Assembly: GCA_901538445.1 (NCBI GenBank)
Contig: LR594584.1
Coordinates: 3,588,054 to 3,652,053 of the forward strand
Reading direction: 5' to 3'
From: Gemmataceae bacterium
GTDB lineage: Bacteria; Planctomycetota; Planctomycetia; Gemmatales; Gemmataceae
DNA length: 64,000 nucleotides
Part shown: in pieces, positions 11,173 to 18,352 of the stretch
Layout of the letters: each line of letters opens with the position of its first letter
How positions within the stretch are numbered: position 1 is the stretch's first letter
The notes under the pieces: generated by a model
Told to the model about the DNA's origin: nothing
Databases searched by the model: none
What the model saw: the letters and a program-made list of their open reading frames with translations, nothing else
Position numbers and translations under genes: made by a program

Positions 11173-11751
11173 GTGGCGTCAACGAAGATGATCGACATCC
11201 GGCGGGGCATGGTGCTCAACATGAACGGGGCGCTCTGGTACTGCCTCGACCGCGACCTGAACACGCCGGGGAACTGGCGCGCGATCCTGTACCTGAAGCT
11301 CAAGAACCTGACCACCGGCAGCATCACCGACGAGCGGGTCCACCCGGACGACAAGGTGGACGTCGTGTACCTCGACACGAAGGACTACAACTACTCGTAC
11401 AAGGACGGCGACGACTTCGTGTTCGTGGACGCCGAGACGTTCGAGCCGGTCACCCTGAGCGGCGACATGGTCGGCGACATGATGAAGTACCTCCGGGAGA
11501 ACGACCCGGTGAAGATCACGTTCTACGACGGCAAGGCGCTGTCGATGGAGCTGCCGCAGACGGTGACCCTCAAGGTGACCGAGACCGAGCCGGGCATCAA
11601 GGGCGCGACCGCGGCGGCCCAGACCAAGCCGGCCACGCTGGAGACCGGCCTCGTCGTCCAGGTCCCCTCGTTCATCACCGAGGGCGAGCTCATCGTCATC
11701 CAGACCGAGGACGGCAAGTACCTGAAGCGCGCCGCCAAGGAAGGGAAGTAG
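11173..11751 (+). CDS. efp: elongation factor P
   Basis: 192 residues. EF-P binds the ribosome between P and E sites and relieves stalling at polyproline stretches. The three-domain layout is complete: KOW-like N-terminal domain (DIRRGMVLNMNGALWYCLD), OB domain II (DKVDVVYLDTKDYNYSYKDG) and OB domain III (TVTLKVTETEPGIKG ... TGLVVQVPSFITEGE). GTG 11173 follows GGGAGG closely. At the tip of the domain I loop, where E. coli EF-P has the modified Lys34 in PGKG, this protein has PGNW, so there is no Lys to lysylate and no Arg to rhamnosylate at that position. Similar PGN loops occur in some other bacterial EF-P branches, so it may work unmodified. The peroxidase gene follows after 19 bases. Confidence 0.95.
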   Translation: MASTKMIDIRRGMVLNMNGALWYCLDRDLNTPGNWRAILYLKLKNLTTGSITDERVHPDDKVDVVYLDTKDYNYSYKDGDDFVFVDAETFEPVTLSGDMVGDMMKYLRENDPVKITFYDGKALSMELPQTVTLKVTETEPGIKGATAAAQTKPATLETGLVVQVPSFITEGELIVIQTEDGKYLKRAAKEGK

Positions 11752-11770
11752 TCCGTTCCCGGAGGGGCCC

Positions 11771-12298
11771 GTGGTCCTGTACGACATCCCCGTCACCACG
11801 ATCGACGGCACGCAAACGAGGCTCGGCCCCTACCGGGGCCGGGTGCTGCTGATCGTGAACGTCGCCAGCAAGTGCGGGTTCACCCCGCAGTACGCCGGGC
11901 TGGAGGCGCTGCACCGCGAGTTCAAGGACCGCGGGCTCGTCGTGCTCGGGTTCCCGTGCGACCAGTTCCTGCACCAGGAGCCGGCGGCCGAGGCCGAGAT
12001 CAAGCAGTTCTGCTCGCTGAAGTACGACGTGACGTTCCCGATGTTCGCCAAGGTCGACGTGAACGGCCCGAACGCCCACCTGCTCTACCAGTACCTCAAG
12101 GGCCAGCGCCGGGGCATCTTCGGGACCCGGGCCATCAAGTGGAACTTCGGCAAGTTCCTGGTGGACCGCACCGGCAACGTGGTCGGCCGGTACAGCATGT
12201 TCACCCCGCCGAGCAAGCTCCGCCGGCGGATCGACGACCTGCTCGGGCCGGTCTCGGCCTCCAGCCCGGAACTCACCGAGAGCACCGTCGCACTGTGA
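11771..12298 (+). CDS. glutathione peroxidase family thiol peroxidase
   Basis: 175 residues, usual length ~160-180. Thioredoxin-fold peroxidase that reduces hydroperoxides, in bacteria mostly with thioredoxin. The catalytic Cys is in NVASKCGFTPQY, Gln in FPCDQF and Trp in KWNFGKFLVD, giving the C-Q-W triad; a Cys replaces the selenocysteine of animal enzymes. GTG 11771 is preceded by GGAGGGGCCC. The spacing to efp suggests one transcript. No signal peptide, so cytoplasmic. Confidence 0.93.
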   Translation: MVLYDIPVTTIDGTQTRLGPYRGRVLLIVNVASKCGFTPQYAGLEALHREFKDRGLVVLGFPCDQFLHQEPAAEAEIKQFCSLKYDVTFPMFAKVDVNGPNAHLLYQYLKGQRRGIFGTRAIKWNFGKFLVDRTGNVVGRYSMFTPPSKLRRRIDDLLGPVSASSPELTESTVAL

Positions 12299-12363
12299 CC
12301 GCTTGCGGGTCGTGCCCCGGGGCACGCCGGCCTTCACATCCGCACCGCGGGAAATCGCTGCAT

Positions 12364-12427
12364 GGCGAGCCGTGTGTGTGAACACACGGGTTTACGCTCA
12401 CCCGTGTGTTCACACACACGGCTCGCC
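12364..12427. repeat. REPIN-like palindrome, family A copy 1
   Basis: Two perfect 28-base arms (12364-12391 and 12400-12427) around an 8-base loop. Each arm is itself a hairpin: GGCGAG, stem CCGTGTGT, loop GTGA, stem ACACACGG, then GT; the other arm is the inverse, ending CTCGCC. It lies between the convergent ends of the peroxidase gene and glmS, where it may also act as a bidirectional terminator. Confidence 0.88.
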
Positions 12428-12461
12428 AACACACGCCTGACGATACTTCTTGGGATGTGCC

Positions 12462-14294
12462 TCACTCCACGGTCACGCTCTTCGCCAGGTTCCGCGGCTT
12501 GTCCACGTCGCACCCCCGCAGCAGCGCGATCTCGTAGGCCAGCAGTTGCAGCGGGACCGCGGTGACGATCGGCTGGAGGTACTCGGGCACGTCCGGCACC
12601 GGGATCACGTCGTCGGCGACGGCCGCGACCTCGCGGTCCCCCTCGCTGCACACGGCGATCACCGGGCCGCGGCGGGCCTTGATCTCCTGCATGTTCGACA
12701 TGACCTTGTCGAACACGTTGCCCCGCGGCACTAGGAACACGCTCGGGGTCTTCTCGTCCACCAGCGCGATCGGCCCGTGCTTCATCTCGGCGGCCGCGTA
12801 CCCCTCGGCGTGGACGTAGCTGATCTCCTTGAGCTTCAGCGCGCCCTCGAGCGCGACCGGGTACAGGTACTGCCGCCCGAGGTACAGGGCGTTGTTCGCC
12901 TCGGCGTACTTCTCGGCGATCTTCTTGACGTGGTCGTGGCACTCGAGCGCCTTGCGGACCGCGTCGGGCAGCGCGTGCAGCTCGTCGATGATCCGCTGGC
13001 CCTGGATGCTCGACAGGTGCCGGGTGCGGCCCAGGTACAGCGCGAGCATCGCCAGCACCGTGACCTGCGACGTGAACGCCTTGGTGCTCGCGACCCCGAC
13101 CTCGGGGCCGGCGTGCAGGTACACGCCGCCGCACGCCTCGCGGGCGATGCTGCTGCCGACCGCGTTGCAGATCGCGAGCGTGGTGTGGCCCATCCGCTTC
13201 GACTCGCGGAGCGCCGCGAGCGTGTCGGCCGTCTCGCCCGACTGCGTGATCGCCAGCACCACCGTGTTCCGGTCGATCGGCGGGTTCCGGTACCGGAACT
13301 CGCTCGCGTACTCGACCTCGACCGGGAGCCGGGCGAGTTCCTCGAACAGGTACTCGCCGACGAGCCCGGCGTGGTAGCTGGTGCCGCACCCGGTGATGAT
13401 GATGCGGTCGATCTGCCGGAGCTGCTGGGCGGTGAGGTTCAGGCCGCCGAAGTGTGCGGTCGCGTCGGCCTCGGCGAGCCGGCCCCGCATCGCGTTCGCG
13501 ACCGTGTCGGGCTGCTCGTAGATCTCCTTGAGCATGTAGTGCGGGTACGACCCGAGTTCCGCGTCCCCGTCCCCGAGGAACTGGCCGATGTCGTGGACCG
13601 GGGGCGACACCGGGAGCAGGTCCTGGTCGCGGATCTCCCACTCCTCCCCCGCCAGCGCGCAGATCTGCCGGTCGTTGAGGTACACGACCTTGTCGGCGTA
13701 CCCGGCCAGCGCGTTCGCGTCGGACGCGAGGTAGCTCCCGTCGGTCCCGACGCCGATGACGAGCGGGCTCCCGAGCCGCGCGCCGACGATCACCCCCGGC
13801 TCGTGCCGCGACATCACCGCCAGCCCGTAGGTGCCCTTCACCAGCGACAGCGCCTGCCGCACGGCGGCGACGAGGTCGCCGTGGTAGTACCGGCCGATGA
13901 GGTGCGCGAGCACCTCGGTGTCGGTGTCGGACCGGAACTGCACGCCCTGGCCCTGGAGCTGGTGCTTGAGCGTCGCGAAGTTCTCGATGACGCCGTTGTG
14001 GACGACGGCAATGTTCCCGGTCGCGTCGAGGTGCGGGTGGGCGTTGCGGTCGGTCGCGCCGCCGTGGGTGGCCCACCGGGTGTGACTGATCCCGTAGCAC
14101 CCCGGGGCCGGGTGGGCGGCGACGAGCTTGCCGAGTTCCGCGAGCCGCCCGGACTTCTTGCGGAGGTGCAGTTCGTTGCCGGTCCCGGTGATCATCCCGG
14201 CGCTGTCGTACCCCCGGTACTCGAGCCGGCTCAGCCCCGCCATCAGAATCGGGGAGGCTTCCCGCCGCCCGGTGAACCCGACGATTCCGCACAT
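12462..14294 (-). CDS. glmS: glutamine-fructose-6-phosphate aminotransferase (isomerizing)
   Basis: 610 residues (E. coli 609). It makes glucosamine-6-phosphate from fructose-6-phosphate and glutamine, the entry to UDP-GlcNAc and envelope glycans. The start is fixed by the N-terminal nucleophile Cys2 in MCGIVGFTG; an AGGAGG precedes it. The glutaminase domain (residues 1-240) contains RLEYRGYDSAG and SHTRWATHGG; the two SIS isomerase domains follow (GCGTSYHAGLV, TQSGETADTLAALRESK, STKAFTSQ) and it ends with DKPRNLAKSVTVE, as expected. The GNAT gene lies upstream on the same strand, 179 bases away with hairpins between. No glmS ribozyme core was recognised in that gap. Confidence 0.97.
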   Translation of the reverse strand: MCGIVGFTGRREASPILMAGLSRLEYRGYDSAGMITGTGNELHLRKKSGRLAELGKLVAAHPAPGCYGISHTRWATHGGATDRNAHPHLDATGNIAVVHNGVIENFATLKHQLQGQGVQFRSDTDTEVLAHLIGRYYHGDLVAAVRQALSLVKGTYGLAVMSRHEPGVIVGARLGSPLVIGVGTDGSYLASDANALAGYADKVVYLNDRQICALAGEEWEIRDQDLLPVSPPVHDIGQFLGDGDAELGSYPHYMLKEIYEQPDTVANAMRGRLAEADATAHFGGLNLTAQQLRQIDRIIITGCGTSYHAGLVGEYLFEELARLPVEVEYASEFRYRNPPIDRNTVVLAITQSGETADTLAALRESKRMGHTTLAICNAVGSSIAREACGGVYLHAGPEVGVASTKAFTSQVTVLAMLALYLGRTRHLSSIQGQRIIDELHALPDAVRKALECHDHVKKIAEKYAEANNALYLGRQYLYPVALEGALKLKEISYVHAEGYAAAEMKHGPIALVDEKTPSVFLVPRGNVFDKVMSNMQEIKARRGPVIAVCSEGDREVAAVADDVIPVPDVPEYLQPIVTAVPLQLLAYEIALLRGCDVDKPRNLAKSVTVE

Positions 14295-14380
14295 GCCTCG
14301 ATCCTCCTGCCGTGAAGTGGCGGGGAGTCTAACGGGTTTCTCGCGGGGAGTGGAAGACGAGTTCGTGAAGGCTCGGGAGA

Positions 14381-14477
14381 GTAGGTCACTCACTCCGTGA
14401 GTGACACCTGCGGCGCTCCGAGCCTCCTCCGTCAACTTCGTTGCACCGGGGCGCGACTCGCGGAGCGAGTCGCCTAC
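14381..14477. repeat. REPIN-like element, family B copy 1
   Basis: Two inverted hairpins with termini GTAGG (14381) and CCTAC (to 14477). Left: stem TCACTCAC, loop TCC, stem GTGAGTGA. Right, read on the minus strand: stem CGACTCGC, loop TCC, stem GCGAGTCG. The two stems differ at three base pairs, all compensatory. On the minus strand the right terminus GTAGG contains the TAG stop codon of the GNAT gene. Confidence 0.8.
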
Positions 14478-14917
14478 TTTGGAGGTTCGATCGCGACGAA
14501 CCCGAGGCCCTCGTACATCGGCCGCAGTTCCGGCTTGCTCGTCAGCATCACGTAGGGGACGCCGCGGCGGAACGCTTGGGTGAGGGCCCCGGCGAGCAGC
14601 GCGTTCGCGACCCCCTGCCCCCGCGCGTCGGGCCGGACGACGACGTAGTCGATCTGCCAGTTCACCGGCGCGGTCACGAGGAGGAACCCGTCGGCCGAGC
14701 CGTCGGGGGCCCGGTGCAGGCACACGAACCGCACCCCGGGCCAGACCGCCAGGAACTTGGACCGGGTGCGGAACTGCGTCGAGGCGAGGTCCCAGAGCTG
14801 CTTGCACGCGGGCTCGTCGGCGAGGAACTCGGTCACCGCGAGGAACTCGACCGGGAGCAGCGGGGGCCGCTCGCGCACGGGCCGGCAGTAGTAGTGCAAC
14901 TCGGCGGGCGGTGACAC
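14474..14917 (-). CDS. GNAT-family N-acetyltransferase
   Basis: 147 residues. The acetyl-CoA binding motif A is clear: IDYVVVRPDARGQGVANALLAGAL (the R/Q-x-x-G-x-G/A loop as ARGQGVA), followed by motif B MLTSKPELRPMYEGLGFVAIE. The first ~70 residues, including HYYCRPVRERPPLL, are specific to this protein. Substrate is unknown; location upstream of glmS on the same strand allows a link to amino-sugar metabolism, but GNAT genes are promiscuous neighbours. Its TAG stop codon is provided by the adjacent family B repeat. Confidence 0.85.
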   Translation of the reverse strand: MSPPAELHYYCRPVRERPPLLPVEFLAVTEFLADEPACKQLWDLASTQFRTRSKFLAVWPGVRFVCLHRAPDGSADGFLLVTAPVNWQIDYVVVRPDARGQGVANALLAGALTQAFRRGVPYVMLTSKPELRPMYEGLGFVAIEPPK

Positions 14918-15071
14918 GGGGACGCCTCCGGGCCGGCGGGGCCACTCACGAGGGGAACGGGGCGGGCTGTCGCGCGGAGCGCCCCGTGCGGGCCCCCGGT
15001 TGGGCTTCCCACCGGGCTCGCCGTCTGGTTACCATCCCCGACCGCTCCCGGTCCAGACGAATGGTGCCCCG

Positions 15072-16343
15072 ATGCAGTGGCTGCTCATCGGCTACATGTT
15101 CCTGTTCATCGACCGGCCCTTCGAGGTCTGGCCGTGGCTCGGCGACCTGCACGTCGAGCGGGTGTACATGGTGCTCACGATGGCCGCGTGGGCCGCGTAC
15201 CCGCACAAGCGGTGGCTCCCGAACGTGCAGCAGGCCGCGTACGCCGGGTTCGCCGCGGCGGTCGCGGTGTGCTGGCTCATGAGCCCGTGGGCCGACAAGG
15301 GCCAACTGGTCGTCGAGAACTGGTTCAAGATCGTCGTGTTCTACTACCTCCTCGTCACCACGGTCCACGACGAGCAGGGCCTCCGGAACATCGCCGTCGG
15401 GTTCGTCGCGGTCATGGGGCTGTACCTGCTCCACTCGTTCCGCGAGTACCTGGGGGGGCGGCACACGTTCCGCATGGGCATCAGCCGCATGATGGGCGTG
15501 GACGGCACCCTCGGCGACCCGAACAGCTTCGGGGCCAGCATCGTGTACGCGCTGCCGCTCGTGGCGGCCGTGTGGGCGGCCGGGATCGGCGGGAAGCGGG
15601 GCCGGGTGCTCCTGGCGGGCTACGTTGGGCTGTCGTGCCTGTGCGTCCTGCTCACCGGGTCGCGGGGCTCGCTGATCGGGCTCGTGGTGTGGTTCACGAT
15701 CGTGATCTGGGGCACCAAGTACCGGGTGAAGGCGCTGGCCGGGTTCGCGGTGGCGGCCCCGCTCGCGTTCGTCGCCCTGCCCGACTCGCTCCAGAACCGG
15801 TTCGAGACGATCATCAACCCCGAGGTCGGCCCCAAGAACGCGCAGGAGTCGGGCGAGGGCCGCATCTTCGGGTTCCTGACCGGGTTCGAGCTGTGGGCCG
15901 CGAACCCGCTCAGCGGCGTCGGCCCGGGGGCGTGGCGGCCGGCGACCGGGCAGCCCATCGAGTCGCACAACCTGTACGGGCAACTCGTCGGCGAGATGGG
16001 CGGGCTCGGGGTCCTCTCGTTCGGGTTCCTCATGTGGTGCTTCTGGACGAACCTGCGGGCCATGAAGCGGCTCCGGGGGCACTACCCCGAGTGGCGGAAC
16101 GACCTCGTGTTCACGCTCCCGTCGGCGATCGGCGTGAGCCTGTTCCTGCTGCTGCTCATGGGGAACTTCGGGCACAACCTGTTCCGGTTCACCTGGCTGT
16201 GGTACGGCGGGTTCCTCATCATCGCCCGGCACTGCGCCGAGGTGCGGGTCGCGAACTGGGAGCCGGCCCCGGAGCCCGCCGACGAGGAGGAAGAGGAGTA
16301 CGAGCTGGAGCCCGGGTGGGTCCTGCACCCCCCGCACGCGTGA
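15072..16343 (+). CDS. O-antigen ligase/polymerase-like membrane protein
   Basis: 423 residues with about ten to twelve hydrophobic helices. ATG 15072 (MQWLLIGYMFLF) puts the first helix at the N-terminus. The central part has the landmarks of the Wzy/WaaL O-antigen ligase superfamily (PF04932): LGDPNSFGASIVYALPL, a long loop with GSRGSLIGL, and a large periplasmic loop with NPLSGVGPGAWRP...ESHNLYGQLVGEMG, where the H-N and R residues act in glycan transfer in relatives. An acidic C-terminal tail (ADEEEEEYELEP) is probably cytoplasmic. No other glycan genes adjoin it, so ligase, polymerase or exopolysaccharide roles remain open. Confidence 0.85.
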   Translation: MQWLLIGYMFLFIDRPFEVWPWLGDLHVERVYMVLTMAAWAAYPHKRWLPNVQQAAYAGFAAAVAVCWLMSPWADKGQLVVENWFKIVVFYYLLVTTVHDEQGLRNIAVGFVAVMGLYLLHSFREYLGGRHTFRMGISRMMGVDGTLGDPNSFGASIVYALPLVAAVWAAGIGGKRGRVLLAGYVGLSCLCVLLTGSRGSLIGLVVWFTIVIWGTKYRVKALAGFAVAAPLAFVALPDSLQNRFETIINPEVGPKNAQESGEGRIFGFLTGFELWAANPLSGVGPGAWRPATGQPIESHNLYGQLVGEMGGLGVLSFGFLMWCFWTNLRAMKRLRGHYPEWRNDLVFTLPSAIGVSLFLLLLMGNFGHNLFRFTWLWYGGFLIIARHCAEVRVANWEPAPEPADEEEEEYELEPGWVLHPPHA

Positions 16344-16366
16344 TCCCGGACCCTACCGCTTTGTGT

Positions 16367-16432
16367 CGGTCCGAGCCCGAGCGCCGAGCGAGGATTCACG
16401 TCACCCCTCGCTCGGCGCTCGGGCTCGGACCG
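16367..16432. repeat. 27-bp-arm palindrome between convergent genes
   Basis: Perfect inverted arms at 16367-16393 and 16406-16432 with a 12-base loop. The inner part CCTCGCTCGGCGCTCGGG resembles CCTCGCTGGCGCTCAGGG in the palindrome at 63411, so these may be relatives. Placed between two gene ends it could stop transcription in both directions; there is no T-tract. Confidence 0.75.
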
Positions 16433-16461
16433 GAAACCAGGCTCCCGATCGACCGGACCGG

Positions 16462-17208
16462 TTACCGCTCCTCGATCACCCCGACGAGGACCAGGTCGCC
16501 GGGCCGCCCCGCCGCGAGGAACGACCGGCCGACGACATCGCCGGGGGGGATCAGGGCGTCGAGCGCCTTCTGCTCGGCGGGGGTCAGCAGTGCGAGCAGC
16601 ACGGTGCCGGCGCGGTCGCCGGTGCGGTAGGCGATCGCGACCCCGGACGGCGCGCCCGGTAGCGGTTCCGGGGCCACGCTGCTCCCGGTCGCCGCGGCGA
16701 CGGCCGGCGCCACCCCCCGCTCGATCAACTCGCGGAACCGCTCGCGGGCCGGGGCCGGCTCATCGACGACCGCGATCACGGTGACGGTCCGCGTCCCGTC
16801 GCAACTGCGGGCGATCAGGCCGCCGACCGGCGCGACGCTCGGCGGGTGCTCCGCGGCCGCCCGGACCCGCCTAACCACGACGCGCTGCGCCTGGTGCCGG
16901 CCCCACAGGGCGAGCGGCGTCGCAAACCCGCCCCCGACGATCTCCGCCGCGAGGCACTCTTCGGCGTGGTCGGCGTACACGACCCGGCCGTGGTACAACC
17001 GCTGCTGCTCCTCGGGCGACGGCCGCGGTGGTGCGGTCCGGTCCCACAGCGCGAGGACGTCGAGTTCGCGGAGCGCCGGCGGTTGAGGCGCGTCCCCCGT
17101 GACGGGTGCGGCCGGATCCCGCGGGGCGATCTGCACGCCGGGGCCCGCGGCGTCGCGCCGCGAGCAGCCGGCGAGGGCGACGAATAGCGCAACCAGTGCC
17201 GTTCGCAT
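16462..17208 (-). CDS. putative lipoprotein of unknown function
   Basis: 248 residues. The ATG at 17208 is chosen because it opens a lipoprotein signal (MRTALVALFVALAGC, lipobox LAGC with Cys15); upstream codons to 17256 would bury it. The mature part is soluble, with a Pro-rich start and two stretches rich in Val and Ala (RTVTVIAVVDEPAPARERF, GTVLLALLTPAEQKAL). Probably anchored at a membrane on the periplasmic side. I recognise no family. Confidence 0.72.
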   Translation of the reverse strand: MRTALVALFVALAGCSRRDAAGPGVQIAPRDPAAPVTGDAPQPPALRELDVLALWDRTAPPRPSPEEQQRLYHGRVVYADHAEECLAAEIVGGGFATPLALWGRHQAQRVVVRRVRAAAEHPPSVAPVGGLIARSCDGTRTVTVIAVVDEPAPARERFRELIERGVAPAVAAATGSSVAPEPLPGAPSGVAIAYRTGDRAGTVLLALLTPAEQKALDALIPPGDVVGRSFLAAGRPGDLVLVGVIEER

Positions 17209-17304
17209 TCGCGGGCGCTCCACACACTTACGGGCACCGGCCGCTCGCCGTTTCACACCCCAAGCCTACTCTGTCTGCAACCACACTGCCACCGCGAGGC
17301 CGCC

Positions 17305-18159
17305 ATGTTCACGCTCTCCGCGTTCGCCGACGAGATTTCCCCGGACCCGCGCGAGCAGGTCGCCGTCCTCAAGGCGTGCAACGTCCGCCACATCGAGTTC
17401 CGCTCGATCTACAAGACGAACGTGCTGGCCCTCACCGACGCGCAGATCAAGGAATTCAAGGCGCTCCTGGACGGCGAGGGGTTCAAGCTGTCGGCGATCG
17501 GGTCGCCGGTCGGCAAGATCGCGATCGACTCGCCGTTCGAGCCGCACCTCGACAAGTTGAAGCGGGCCGTCGAACTGTGCGGGGTGTTCGGGACCCCGAA
17601 CATCCGCGTGTTCAGCTTCTACCCCCCGGGCAACGACCACAACTTCAACCCCGCGGGCTGGCCGGCGCACCGCGACGAGGTCGTGCGGCGAATGGGGGCG
17701 ATGGCGGAACTCGCCGCGGCCAGCAAGGTCGTGCTGTTCCACGAGAACGAGCACCGCATCTTCGGCGACTCGCCGGACCGCGTGCGGGACGTGCTCGCGT
17801 CGGTGAACAGCCCCTCGCTCCGGGCCGCCTACGACGCCGCGAACTACGCCTACTGCGACTTCGACCCAGTCGAGGGGTGGGAGAAGACCAAGGAGTTCAC
17901 GGCGCACTTCCACATCAAGGACTGGAAGCGCGGCGGGCCGGCGGCCGGGCACGACCACGGGGTGATCGCCGGGACCGGCGACGGGAACATCCCCCACAGC
18001 ACCCGCGACGCGGTGCAACGGGGCTACCGCGGGTTCGCGGTGATGGAACCGCACCTCCGCGGCGGCGGCCCGACCGGCGGCATCACCGGCCCGGACCTGT
18101 TCCCGTACGCGGTCGAGGCGTTCCGCAAGATCCTCCGCGACTGCGGCGGCTCGGAGTGA
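17305..18159 (+). CDS. sugar phosphate isomerase/epimerase (xylose isomerase-like TIM barrel)
   Basis: 284 residues in the PF01261 (AP endonuclease 2-like) fold. Metal-site positions are visible: FHENEH (Glu), AAYDAANYAYC (Asp), FHIKDW (His and Asp/Lys) and VMEPHL (Glu). Members isomerise or epimerise sugars, inositols or hydroxypyruvate; planctomycetes carry many paralogues. No signal peptide. The gene is divergent from the lipoprotein gene and stands alone. A second, distant member is at 23384. The exact substrate cannot be assigned. Confidence 0.88.
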   Translation: MFTLSAFADEISPDPREQVAVLKACNVRHIEFRSIYKTNVLALTDAQIKEFKALLDGEGFKLSAIGSPVGKIAIDSPFEPHLDKLKRAVELCGVFGTPNIRVFSFYPPGNDHNFNPAGWPAHRDEVVRRMGAMAELAAASKVVLFHENEHRIFGDSPDRVRDVLASVNSPSLRAAYDAANYAYCDFDPVEGWEKTKEFTAHFHIKDWKRGGPAAGHDHGVIAGTGDGNIPHSTRDAVQRGYRGFAVMEPHLRGGGPTGGITGPDLFPYAVEAFRKILRDCGGSE

Positions 18160-18197
18160 GTGCGGATCGGAGGACAGAGAAGTACGTGGCGAAAGAT

Positions 18198-18309
18198 AGA
18201 GAACCGGGCAGGGGCACGGGCACGGACCAGACCCAAGAGCACGGCCGGCTCGGTGCTTTCCCGTTCTTCGTCCGTGCCCGTGCCCCAGCCCGTGCCCGAC
18301 CGGTTCTCT
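18198..18309. repeat. long imperfect palindrome upstream of the 1126-residue protein gene
   Basis: Outer arms AGAGAACCGG (18198) and CCGGTTCTCT (to 18309), then inner arms GGGGCACGGGCACGGA (18211-18226) and TCCGTGCCCGTGCCCC (18271-18286); the right side has a 14-base insertion that repeats CCCGTGCCCG. It lies between two plus-strand genes and ends 44 bases before the next start. Confidence 0.7.
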
Positions 18310-18352
18310 GACCACTGTCATCTCATTCCCGCTCCCCTTCCGTGGTGCCCGC

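Noticed and set aside
14295..14473. glmS ribozyme upstream of glmS
   Set aside because: The hairpins in the gap belong to the repeat element; I see no ribozyme core, and the window is from a group not known to me for this ribozyme.
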